A stretch of 5,384 nucleotides of DNA, from NCBI GenBank assembly GCA_028693695.1, contig JAQUUV010000154.1, positions 1-5,384 of the forward strand, in the 5' to 3' direction. Shown here piece by piece: positions 1-5,384 of this stretch. The position numbers and the translations under genes were made by a program. Under the pieces are notes generated by a model. That model did not search any database and was not told the origin of the DNA. It was given only the letters and a program-made list of their open reading frames with translations. Within the stretch, counting starts at the first letter, position 1. Every line of letters begins with the position of its first letter. The DNA is from Syntrophomonas sp. GTDB taxonomy: Bacteria > Bacillota > Syntrophomonadia > Syntrophomonadales > Syntrophomonadaceae.

Positions 1-506
1 AACATATAGGTCGAGCCATTGATTTCCTTGATCACATATTTACTGGCAGTTTTCGCATATTTATTAATTGCAAATCCTTGAGTCCAAGTTGATTCAACAG
101 GTACTAAATTGCCATTGTCATTATTATAGTCAGTAAGCATTTTGCCATCTTTAATAAATGCCAGCTCTTTAATGAACAAAGCACCTTCAAAGCTCTTTTT
201 GCCGGGAATATACTGATCGATTTCGTCTACAAAATCAACTGCTTGCCATTTTCCGATTACAGCCGGATCATCGACAAAAGGATAATCAGTTTTATCTTCA
301 ATAGCTGCAAAGGTAAAACCAACGGTTAGTAATATCATTAATGAAACCAATGCAGTCAGGGGAACTGCAATTACCCTTTTTAAACCAAACAATTTAAGGC
401 TGGATTTTTTATGCTTATCCCAGACAGCGCTGAAACGAATGGAAGGTTGACTCTGATCTAAGTTTTTTTTCATAAGCTCTCCTATCTTCGTATTAGATTG
501 TTCCAT
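1..506 (-). CDS. Putative anti-sigma factor, single-pass membrane protein (3' end beyond window)
   Basis: The 168 visible codons begin at ATG 506, and the C-terminus lies off the left edge. A basic cytoplasmic segment (about residues 1-44, with KHKKSSLK at 31-38) leads into one hydrophobic membrane helix at about 45-68. An extracytoplasmic domain follows, with VIGKWQAVDFVDEI near residue 83, an FIKDGK turn, WTQGFAINK near 141 and KTASKYVIKEINGSTYM at the edge. From memory, this W..VDFV / KTASKY.IKEI pattern resembles the extracellular C-terminal part of some M56/BlaR1-type proteins of Clostridia and Bacilli; I could not test this. The anti-sigma role is inferred from the 14-base overlap with the ECF sigma gene and from the topology. 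No HxxxCxxC zinc anti-sigma motif is visible. ATG 506 is chosen for its strong ribosome binding site (AAAGGAGAGG, 513-522). A second ATG at 473 also follows a GGAG and would remove 11 residues. Confidence 0.7.
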   Translation of the reverse strand, partial: MEQSNTKIGELMKKNLDQSQPSIRFSAVWDKHKKSSLKLFGLKRVIAVPLTALVSLMILLTVGFTFAAIEDKTDYPFVDDPAVIGKWQAVDFVDEIDQYIPGKKSFEGALFIKELAFIKDGKMLTDYNNDNGNLVPVESTWTQGFAINKYAKTASKYVIKEINGSTYM

Positions 507-1035
507 ATAGATCCTCTCCTTTACTTGCAATCGCAATCTTATTGCCTTGTAGTTGTTTCTCCAGGGAACTCAAAGCAGTATTCAGTCTGGATTTGCAGGT
601 TCCTAACGGGATGCCTAAAGCTGTTGCAATTTCATTCAGTTTTAGGTCCGAATAGTAATGCAAAACAATGACTTCTCGGCTCTTTAGAGTCAGCTTATTA
701 ATTTCCTTCCATAATTCCTGGCCTAGTTCGTCTTTGAGGATTTTATCCTCCACATAATTTAAGCCCTCATTAGCTGGCACTTCCTTGACTAAATGAAGCC
801 ACTTCTGTTTGCGCAGGGATTTTCTAGTAATGTTTAAGGCTATTTTGTAAATCCAGGGGGTGATAGGCTTGGCGGGATCATAGCTGTGGTATTTTCGGAA
901 CACTTGTAAAAATGTATCCTGGGTTATATCTTCTGCTAATGTGGGTGATTTAGACAGAAATAGGGCAATTCTATATACGTAGCTGGAGTGTTCTCTGAAA
1001 ATAGCTTCTGCCTGGTCCTGGCTGATATCTTTCAT
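493..1035 (-). CDS. ECF-type RNA polymerase sigma factor (sigma-70 family)
   Basis: This 180-residue protein has the size and two-domain build of an extracytoplasmic-function sigma factor. Region 2 spans about residues 9-76: it includes AEDITQDTFLQVFRKY (34-49), which contacts core polymerase and the -10 element, and the PWIYKIALNITRKSLR helix (60-75). A linker of about 40 residues leads to region 4 (about 112-162), with LTLKSREVIVLHYYSDLKL and the helix-turn-helix EIATALGIPLGTCKSRL (135-151) that reads the -35 element. Sigma-1.1 and region 3 are absent, as expected for this class. The frame stays open to a TTG at 1059, but that extension would translate the ribosome binding site. ATG 1035 lies 9 bases after AAGGAGG and is the better start. 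The stop overlaps the next gene, the probable anti-sigma factor. The subgroup and the sensed stress cannot be told from this window. Confidence 0.95.
   Translation of the reverse strand: MKDISQDQAEAIFREHSSYVYRIALFLSKSPTLAEDITQDTFLQVFRKYHSYDPAKPITPWIYKIALNITRKSLRKQKWLHLVKEVPANEGLNYVEDKILKDELGQELWKEINKLTLKSREVIVLHYYSDLKLNEIATALGIPLGTCKSRLNTALSSLEKQLQGNKIAIASKGEDLYGTI
513..522 (-). promoter_or_regulatory. Ribosome binding site embedded in the sigma gene, for the overlapping membrane protein
   Basis: On the minus strand the sequence reads AAAGGAGAGG, 6 bases before ATG 506. These bases also encode part of the Lys-Gly-Glu-Asp stretch near the C-terminus of the sigma factor. The placement favours translational coupling of the two proteins and decides the start of the downstream gene. 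Confidence 0.75.
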
Positions 1036-1044
1036 TAAAACTAT

Positions 1045-1051
1045 CCTCCTT
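1045..1051 (-). promoter_or_regulatory. Ribosome binding site that fixes the sigma factor start
   Basis: AAGGAGG on the minus strand, 9 bases before ATG 1035. It rules out the longer TTG 1059 reading, in which these bases would be coding. Confidence 0.85.
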
Positions 1052-1072
1052 CCGTGCAAATATTCAATCTAT

Positions 1073-1098
1073 ATATACTTCAAATGCCAAAAAGGTTC
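1073..1098 (-). promoter_or_regulatory. Candidate ECF-type promoter of the sigma gene (autoregulation)
   Basis: Read on the minus strand, GAACC (1098-1094) is followed by TTTTTGG and then, after a 15-nt spacer in total, by GTATAT (1078-1073). Many ECF promoters have an AAC-containing -35 followed by a T-run and a short -10 at about 15-17 nt, so this fits. Transcription would begin near 1066, giving a leader of about 30 nt ahead of ATG 1035. A sigma-A-like TATAAT also occurs at 1110-1105 on the same strand but lacks a convincing -35. The call comes from pattern and position only. Confidence 0.55.
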
Positions 1099-1157
1099 GG
1101 TGCAATTATAAAAAAATTAGTGGGTATAACAGGAGCCATAGGAAAGACTCGAAAATA

Positions 1158-1184
1158 TTGCTTAAAGTATATTTGTAGTATAAT
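1158..1184 (+). promoter_or_regulatory. Candidate sigma-A-type promoter of the DUF5661-like gene
   Basis: TTGCTT (1158-1163) and a perfect TATAAT (1179-1184) are separated by 15 nt, slightly short of the ideal 17. Transcription would start near 1191, about 40 nt before ATG 1232. No ECF-type -35 box lies at the proper distance, so this gene appears to be expressed independently of the divergent sigma factor. Confidence 0.5.
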
Positions 1185-1231
1185 ATAGAAAAAATTTACT
1201 GAGGCATGAAAATATGGAAGGGGGATTTAAT

Positions 1232-1504
1232 ATGACATCGAAAAAAGGTTTTACGGCTGAGGAAGCTAAGAAGATTGGGGAAAAGCTAGGGGTTGACTGG
1301 AGCAGGTTTGATGTGGAGCAATATAGAATGGGCATGGACGTGGAACTTGAACATGGACTGCATGATCCAGAGACCAACGTAACTGGTGATGATCCGCTTA
1401 CTACAGGAAAAATCGCCCTGGCACATTTGAAGGAATTCCCGGATTATTACACCCGGCTGGAAAAGATGGAGAAGGAAGCCGATATCTACTGGGCCAATAA
1501 ATAG
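1232..1504 (+). CDS. Small DUF5661-like protein of unknown function
   Basis: This is an acidic, soluble 90-residue protein with no signal peptide, membrane segment or cysteine. The N-terminal part (FTAEEAKKIGEKLGVDW, residues 7-23) looks like a helix-turn, and a central segment carries RMGMDVELEHGLHDPETNV (32-50). A C-terminal helical stretch (KIALAHLKEFPDYYTRLEKM, about 60-79) ends in YWANK. I recognise the ELEHG..DP.TNVT.DDP and TGKIALAHL.E.PDYY.RL signature as typical of DUF5661 proteins, which are short, conserved and of unknown function; this is from memory. ATG 1232 is chosen because AAGGGGG (1218-1224) lies 7 bases upstream. An in-frame ATG at 1214 precedes that site and would make it coding. 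The gene stands alone: it is divergent from the sigma gene, has its own promoter-like sequence and ends at a hairpin terminator. Confidence 0.88.
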   Translation: MTSKKGFTAEEAKKIGEKLGVDWSRFDVEQYRMGMDVELEHGLHDPETNVTGDDPLTTGKIALAHLKEFPDYYTRLEKMEKEADIYWANK

Positions 1505-1520
1505 TCAGCAAGAAACAAAT

Positions 1521-1548
1521 AAACAGGGGAATTGCTCCCCTGTTTTTT
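1521..1548. terminator. Rho-independent terminator between convergent genes, probably bidirectional
   Basis: A perfect 10-bp stem (AAACAGGGGA, 1521-1530, pairing with TCCCCTGTTT, 1536-1545) encloses the 5-nt loop ATTGC. On the plus strand it ends in a run of six T (1543-1548), 16 bases after the stop of the DUF5661-like gene. On the minus strand the same stem is followed by a T-rich but interrupted stretch (TTTATTTGTTTC), so it probably also stops transcripts of the lipoprotein gene, which ends at 1575. Confidence 0.9.
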
Positions 1549-1574
1549 GTCTCTAGAATGAATTTTAATTGTCT

Positions 1575-3032
1575 TTATTTTACTATCGTTATAGTCCGGG
1601 TTGAGTCATTCCAGCTGACTTTGTAGCTCAAGCTTTCAAAATCCCTGCTTTTGACTAAGATTTCATTATCTACAACCATTCCGGTCATAAGGATTCGTTG
1701 ACCGTATTGCTCCACATAAGCTTGCTGCGAAGTCTCATCCCAACCAACATTATCGCCCATTGACTCGGCTACCAGGCGCAAAGGAAGATAAGCTTGATTA
1801 TTTTCCAACCGAACATTAATTTGTCCGATAGTGTTACGTAATCCTTGGCTAAAGGTATACATATTGTAATCTACCTTCACATCTATTTGCTTTGGCATAC
1901 GGCTTTCTAAATCTTTGTAAGTAGTTATTTTGCCTGTAGGAGAAGCTACCTGGATAGCGCTAATGACTTTCATAGTCTGCTTAATATTGAAGGCAAAGTC
2001 TACTTCCTCCATAGGCGTGCCAGCTGCAATATGAACGTGAAGCTTACTCGTCATATCGTAGGTCTTTGAATCTTTTTTCTCGATGGTAGAGAAAAGTTCT
2101 GAATCATTTACAGTTTTAGCCAAGTCCTGCTGGGCAGACGTGGACATATTTTCAATCTCATTCAAATACTTATCACGGTTCTGGTTCACCATTAAAACCA
2201 TCATGTCAATACCAGGAAGCGCCTCGTCTTTTATTTCGCCAGGTAAACCAAGACTTGCGAATTCAGCCTGGTTCAGACTGTTAAGGAACCCCTGTAAAAC
2301 GAGACCTAGTTTATCTATGTTATTAATGGTATACACAGCCACAGGTTTCATGATTTTAATCGAGTCTATACCTCGCAAGGTAAGGCTGTATTTATTGTTG
2401 TTTTTGCTGATCATATCACTTTCGTATTTATCATAAACTTCATACAATAAACCATCAAACAATCTCCGCATGACTAACTGCTGTTGCGATGATTTTTGCA
2501 GGAAATTACCGCTGAAGCTTTGCTTAGTACCTGGAGGCATCATATCCTCTAAATCTTGACTGCTCACACTAACGTATTGCACATCTCCAAAAAGTTGGTC
2601 GAGTTTTTGGTTTGACTCGGAATCTCCAAATTTCTTCAGATAACTAATCATATCATCGACCTTTATGTAGAGAACATCGTTCTTGTATGTTAGGGAAGAG
2701 AAGGCACTAGTTTCTCCAGTTGCATTGTCGACGATAGTAAAATCATATTGAAATATACCCTGGTTCAGATCAGCTTTAACCAAATAGTCTATTCTGTGCT
2801 GGTTAATTGCCTTTTTCAGCATTTCTTTAGTGAGGGACTTTTCTCCTTCAAACATGCTGTCAGGTAGTTGAATAAGACTTAACTCAATACTGCCGCTATC
2901 TTCATAGACTTTTTGATTGTTGACTTCCATAGTTAGATTGTAGTATTCCTTTTCTGCGGGGCTACATCCGGTTAAGGTTCCTATTGCCAGCATTAGAATT
3001 AGAACTAGGGCAACCCATTTTTTGTAATACAT
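1575..3032 (-). CDS. Lipoprotein with C-terminal copper-amine-oxidase-like stalk domain
   Basis: This 485-residue protein starts with MYYKKW, a hydrophobic stretch and a lipobox LTGC, with the lipidated cysteine at position 23, so it is predicted to be anchored on the outer face of the membrane. The C-terminal segment (about 405-485) reads as a copper-amine-oxidase N-terminal-like (stalk) domain: YLPLRLVAESMGDNVGWDE (415-433), a GMVVDNEILVKSRDFE middle and a WNDSTRTITIV end. Such domains are common in Gram-positive surface proteins and do not imply amine oxidase activity. I do not recognise the 380-residue middle. It has alternating strands such as FQYDFTIVDNATGE and LTYKNDVLYIKVDDM, which could suit a LolA-like or DUF6612-like barrel; this is speculation. 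ATG 3032 is preceded at 9 bases by AAGGAGG. The frame is open to GTG 3095, but that start would translate the ribosome binding site and spoil the signal peptide. The role is unknown, perhaps in the cell envelope. Confidence 0.88.
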   Translation of the reverse strand: MYYKKWVALVLILMLAIGTLTGCSPAEKEYYNLTMEVNNQKVYEDSGSIELSLIQLPDSMFEGEKSLTKEMLKKAINQHRIDYLVKADLNQGIFQYDFTIVDNATGETSAFSSLTYKNDVLYIKVDDMISYLKKFGDSESNQKLDQLFGDVQYVSVSSQDLEDMMPPGTKQSFSGNFLQKSSQQQLVMRRLFDGLLYEVYDKYESDMISKNNNKYSLTLRGIDSIKIMKPVAVYTINNIDKLGLVLQGFLNSLNQAEFASLGLPGEIKDEALPGIDMMVLMVNQNRDKYLNEIENMSTSAQQDLAKTVNDSELFSTIEKKDSKTYDMTSKLHVHIAAGTPMEEVDFAFNIKQTMKVISAIQVASPTGKITTYKDLESRMPKQIDVKVDYNMYTFSQGLRNTIGQINVRLENNQAYLPLRLVAESMGDNVGWDETSQQAYVEQYGQRILMTGMVVDNEILVKSRDFESLSYKVSWNDSTRTITIVK

Positions 3033-3041
3033 TTCTAAACG

Positions 3042-3048
3042 CCTCCTT
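3042..3048 (-). promoter_or_regulatory. Ribosome binding site that fixes the lipoprotein start
   Basis: AAGGAGG on the minus strand, 9 bases before ATG 3032. It supports the start that places the basic residues and hydrophobic core of the lipoprotein signal peptide at the N-terminus. Confidence 0.85.
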
Positions 3049-3122
3049 CTTTTCTCATATAATTGCCATCTTTTCAAGATATAAAGAACTAACACATTGT
3101 GGGTTAAAATTCCTTAATTAGC

Positions 3123-3131
3123 ATTATAACA
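3123..3131 (-). promoter_or_regulatory. Candidate extended -10 promoter for the lipoprotein gene
   Basis: The minus strand reads TGTTATAAT, a perfect TATAAT (3128-3123) with the TGn extension (3131-3129). The -35 position (AGAATA, about 3151-3146, overlapping the last codons of the lipase gene) does not match consensus, which an extended -10 can compensate for. Transcription would begin near 3116 and give a leader of about 84 nt. No terminator hairpin was seen between the lipase stop and this site, so read-through from upstream is also possible. Confidence 0.45.
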
Positions 3132-3144
3132 CATGGCCAAATGT

Positions 3145-4287
3145 TTATTCTAGCTGTTGGGCAACCCACCGGGCTGCTTTTCTGGAGAAAAGTAGTTCCA
3201 GGTGATTCACATTTAGGGTGGTTTTAGTCACCAGCTTAGCTCCTTTGGATACCATAGCATCAGTGTTGAAAACACTGTCTACAAATACAATTCCATCGCT
3301 GGGCCCGGAGCTTTCTCCGGGTATTAATCCAAACATATGGTTATCGCCAGCCAGAACGGATAATTCTATCCCAGGCTCAATACCCCCATGTTCCAGTTTG
3401 GTAATTAAATTTCCTCCATCAGTGATTGCTGCGTCTATTCCCCGTGAATGACTTAAAAATCCTGGCCCGCCAAAATAGGTAGTCCACCAATCCGGCTGCG
3501 TAATGTCCAAAGGGTATTCATCATCCCAGCGATAAAGCATTTGGCTTTGGCCCGGAAAAGTCCCGTCAGCATAGATGGCCCGATCAGCGGTGTCAATCAT
3601 AGTACCCAGATAGGTGATTTTGTCCCAGGCAATTACGCCGTTACTATCGGATAAATAAATAGGATAGGAGATGGAGGGATTACGAAAGGCAAAATCAACC
3701 CCCAGATTGGGAGTGCCTAGCATGACATATTTACGCACATCGCCTCGGTAAGGTGTGGTGCCCATATTAGAAAGGTAAATACGGGTTGCGAGGCCGCCTT
3801 TGCTATGTGCAATTAGGTCTAACTCCTCAACTTTGCACAAAGCTTTTACTCGTAAGATAGCATCTGCCAGTTGTTCGGCCTGAAAAAAGTTATCTCCATG
3901 GGAATGGGAAAAAGTTAGGGCGAAGACCCGATAACCAAGGGAGACCAATTGTTGTTGTATCCCATCATAACCCATGTTATAAAGGTTGGTAAAAGATGTG
4001 GCATCCAGACCTGCGCCATGAATCAAAATTACTGGGGTTTTATTAGGGTTGCTATCCCAACCGGGAGCCAGGTGCAGGAGATATTGATTAGCCATAGGTT
4101 GGGTGGTACCAAAGACATTTATGGTATCTTGATCCAGCTGTTCATTTACCTCGCAAAAACTTTCGCTTTTATTATTCAGACTTTCTACAGAGCAGGATAT
4201 TATTTTATCCCAATACTTGGAACTATTATCTATCTGGACCCGTGGATTAATAAACAAGCTGTTGGTTAAATCATCATATATACTCAT
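3145..4287 (-). CDS. Alpha/beta-hydrolase, lipase/esterase-like
   Basis: This 380-residue protein has an alpha/beta-hydrolase core from about residue 84. PVILIHGAG (85-93) carries the oxyanion-hole HG. LIAHSKGG (158-165) is the nucleophile elbow, with Ser162 in A-H-S-K-G in place of the usual GxSxG. VMLGTPNLG (188-196) is typical of triacylglycerol lipases and PGAP1-like enzymes. Asp331 (PSDGIV) and His362 (NVNHLEL) are the likely rest of the triad, assigned by order and context. The predicted activity is hydrolysis of carboxylic esters of lipids; the substrate is unknown. No signal peptide or membrane helix precedes the core: the first 80 residues are polar. An in-frame TAG 9 bases upstream of ATG 4287 excludes an N-terminal extension. 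The ribosome binding site is weak (AGGTAG, 4290-4295). The gene lies 112 bases before the lipoprotein gene and 104 after the cyclase gene. Confidence 0.87.
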   Translation of the reverse strand: MSIYDDLTNSLFINPRVQIDNSSKYWDKIISCSVESLNNKSESFCEVNEQLDQDTINVFGTTQPMANQYLLHLAPGWDSNPNKTPVILIHGAGLDATSFTNLYNMGYDGIQQQLVSLGYRVFALTFSHSHGDNFFQAEQLADAILRVKALCKVEELDLIAHSKGGLATRIYLSNMGTTPYRGDVRKYVMLGTPNLGVDFAFRNPSISYPIYLSDSNGVIAWDKITYLGTMIDTADRAIYADGTFPGQSQMLYRWDDEYPLDITQPDWWTTYFGGPGFLSHSRGIDAAITDGGNLITKLEHGGIEPGIELSVLAGDNHMFGLIPGESSGPSDGIVFVDSVFNTDAMVSKGAKLVTKTTLNVNHLELLFSRKAARWVAQQLE

Positions 4288-4391
4288 AACTACCTAACTT
4301 TCTATCATTATTGTAAACGAAAGGATATCCTGGAAATAAGTTTACCGGATAATTCTACAATAGGCTAGTCCCTGCATGTCGCGGACCTTCA
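4288..4391. other. Intergenic gap between cyclase and lipase genes, with inverted repeats
   Basis: This 104-base AT-rich gap holds a perfect 10-bp palindrome AGGATATCCT (4322-4331) and an imperfect inverted repeat whose arms are ATTAT-T-GTAAAC (4307-4318) and GTTTAC-CGG-ATAAT (4340-4353). I found no convincing terminator for the cyclase gene and no clear promoter for the lipase gene. The repeats could be an operator or chance in AT-rich DNA. Confidence 0.3.
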
Positions 4392-5384
4392 TTATTTAGC
4401 TAACATTACCCGGTTTCTGCCACCCCGTTTAGCTTGATACAGGGCCTGGTCGGCACGGCCGATAGCATCAGGCAGCAGATCTTTACTGGTGGGCATAAGC
4501 CAGTTGATACCCACGCTAATAGTAATATAGGGGGACATGGAAGGGATATGGTGTTCCAAACAGAGCGCTTCGATGCCAGCTCTAATTGATTCTCCAAGAA
4601 GCAAGGTTTCCTCCTTATTCATGCTTGTGGCTACGAATAGAAATTCTTCCCCCCCGTATCGTGCTACAAAGTCTTTACCCTCTCTTGTGCATCTATTTAA
4701 CACTCCGGCTACGGCTTGCAGACAGCGATCACCGGCGATGTGTCCATGGGTATCGTTATAGAGCTTAAAGAAATCAATATCAATCATCATAATGGCTAGG
4801 GGAAGCTGCTCCCTAACCGCTGTACTCCATCGCTCCTCAAGGAATTCGTCTAACTTGCGCCGGTTAGGAATTCCTGTCAGATAATCCAGGAATGAAATTG
4901 CCGTTAACTGCTTATGAGCGTCCTCTAACTCTTGTTGAGCCTGTTTTCGTGATTGAATTTCTAATACCAGGTCATCATTAATCTGGGCGAGTAAAATTGA
5001 CTTTTCTTCAATGAGCTTCTGGTTTAAAAAGTTTTGAATATAGTTGGCATAATTTGTCCGGGCCAGAAGCCAGACAAAAACTAAAAAGATGCTTACATAG
5101 ATATAATGCCCCATCAGGATATCCCTGGATGGCTGAAAAAAAGGTAAGCCAATTATTAAGACTGAGGTCGCAATCAATTTTGGAATGAGTATGTGAGTAC
5201 TCTTTAAGTGGAATAATAACGAACCAACGAGCATGTTAACCAGGAAACCAATAATATTTCCATATAAAGCCTGATCAAAGAGAGAGATGACCGCACCCCA
5301 TGTCATAATAAAAGTAATATAAGTTATTATAATCAGGTTCAAGGCTTTTTCATTGCTAAAGCCTTGAATTAAATTGTGCTCTAT
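4392..5384 (-). CDS. Membrane-bound diguanylate cyclase (GGDEF), 5' end beyond window
   Basis: The frame is open to the right edge, giving 330 visible residues (numbered from the edge). A TTG at 5342 could be read as a start but has no ribosome binding site, and the coding frame continues upstream, so the gene is treated as 5'-partial. Four hydrophobic segments (about 15-36, 42-60, 64-82, 91-110) form a membrane sensor region of no family I recognise. A probable coiled-coil linker (about 118-162, KLIEEKS to QELEDAHKQL) leads to a complete GGDEF domain: DYLTGIPNRR (167-176), metal-binding IDIDFFK (201-207), RYGGEEF with the active-site GGEEF at 244-248, and ADQALYQAKRGGRNR (311-325). All catalytic signatures are intact, so it should make cyclic di-GMP from two GTP. 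The inhibitory-site position reads EGKD (235-238), where RxxD is usual. No EAL or HD-GYP domain follows. Confidence 0.93.
   Translation of the reverse strand: MEHNLIQGFSNEKALNLIIITYITFIMTWGAVISLFDQALYGNIIGFLVNMLVGSLLFHLKSTHILIPKLIATSVLIIGLPFFQPSRDILMGHYIYVSIFLVFVWLLARTNYANYIQNFLNQKLIEEKSILLAQINDDLVLEIQSRKQAQQELEDAHKQLTAISFLDYLTGIPNRRKLDEFLEERWSTAVREQLPLAIMMIDIDFFKLYNDTHGHIAGDRCLQAVAGVLNRCTREGKDFVARYGGEEFLFVATSMNKEETLLLGESIRAGIEALCLEHHIPSMSPYITISVGINWLMPTSKDLLPDAIGRADQALYQAKRGGRNRVMLAK

Noticed and set aside
1142..1172. Possible ECF promoter for the DUF5661-like gene (GAAAG ... AAGTATAT)
   Set aside because: AAGTATAT resembles the -10 of the sigma promoter, but no AAC-type -35 lies at 15-17 nt; the TATAAT at 1179-1184 explains expression better.
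1162..1377. Open frame of 71 codons on the minus strand, rich in Ser and Pro
   Set aside because: It is the antisense shadow of the DUF5661-like gene and its leader; the plus-strand protein has the family signature, ribosome binding site and terminator.
2083..2436. Open frame of 117 codons on the plus strand
   Set aside because: It lies wholly inside the lipoprotein gene on the other strand, has no ribosome binding site of note, and reads as an antisense shadow with no recognisable domain.
3100..3144. Terminator for the lipase gene
   Set aside because: Only the short TGGCCA palindrome and a weak TTAA/TTAA pairing were found; there is no GC-rich stem followed by a T-run.
3949..4269. Open frame of 106 codons on the plus strand
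   Set aside because: It is antisense to the 5' part of the lipase gene, whose motifs show that the minus strand is the coding one.
4311..4345. Possible ECF promoter before the lipase gene (GTAAAC ... CGTTTA on the minus strand)
   Set aside because: The spacing between the two elements is about 20 nt, too long for an ECF promoter, and the -35 lacks the GAACC form seen upstream of the sigma gene.
4537..4768. Overlapping short open frames on the plus strand, and another on the minus strand at 4406-4597
   Set aside because: All lie within the GGDEF domain of the cyclase gene in other frames and show no protein-like features.

Overview
The window looks like ordinary chromosomal DNA of a low-to-moderate GC Gram-positive-type bacterium (Bacillota, most likely Clostridia or Negativicutes). 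This rests on strong AGGAGG-type ribosome binding sites, a DUF5661-like small protein, a lipoprotein carrying a copper-amine-oxidase-like stalk domain, and an ECF sigma factor paired with a membrane protein. The genus is inference; no rRNA or other marker is present. No mobile element, CRISPR array, tRNA or rRNA was seen.

Layout, left to right. Positions 1-506 (minus) hold the N-terminal part of a single-pass membrane protein that runs off the left edge. It overlaps by 14 bases the end of an ECF sigma-70 factor gene (493-1035, minus), and together they look like a sigma/anti-sigma pair. Upstream of the sigma gene is an ECF-type promoter-like sequence (GAACC, 15 nt, GTATAT), which suggests autoregulation. 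Divergent from it is a small DUF5661-like gene (1232-1504, plus) with its own sigma-A-like promoter. It ends at a strong hairpin terminator at 1521-1548, which probably also serves the convergent gene. That gene (1575-3032, minus) encodes a 485-residue lipoprotein with a C-terminal stalk domain. Next comes an alpha/beta-hydrolase lipase-like gene (3145-4287, minus). Last is a membrane-bound GGDEF diguanylate cyclase (4392 to the right edge, minus) whose N-terminus lies outside the window.

The sigma gene and its overlapping neighbour are the only clear functional unit. The cyclase, lipase and lipoprotein genes share a strand but are separated by gaps of 104 and 112 bases, and the lipoprotein has a plausible promoter of its own, so a tight operon is not indicated. 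Several start sites are corrected here from ribosome binding sites: 1035 for the sigma factor, 1232 for the DUF5661-like protein and 3032 for the lipoprotein. The cyclase is treated as 5'-partial. The most interesting points are the unusual putative anti-sigma sensor domain, the substituted inhibitory site of the cyclase, and the lipase without a signal peptide. Nothing here clearly amounts to a new biological system.
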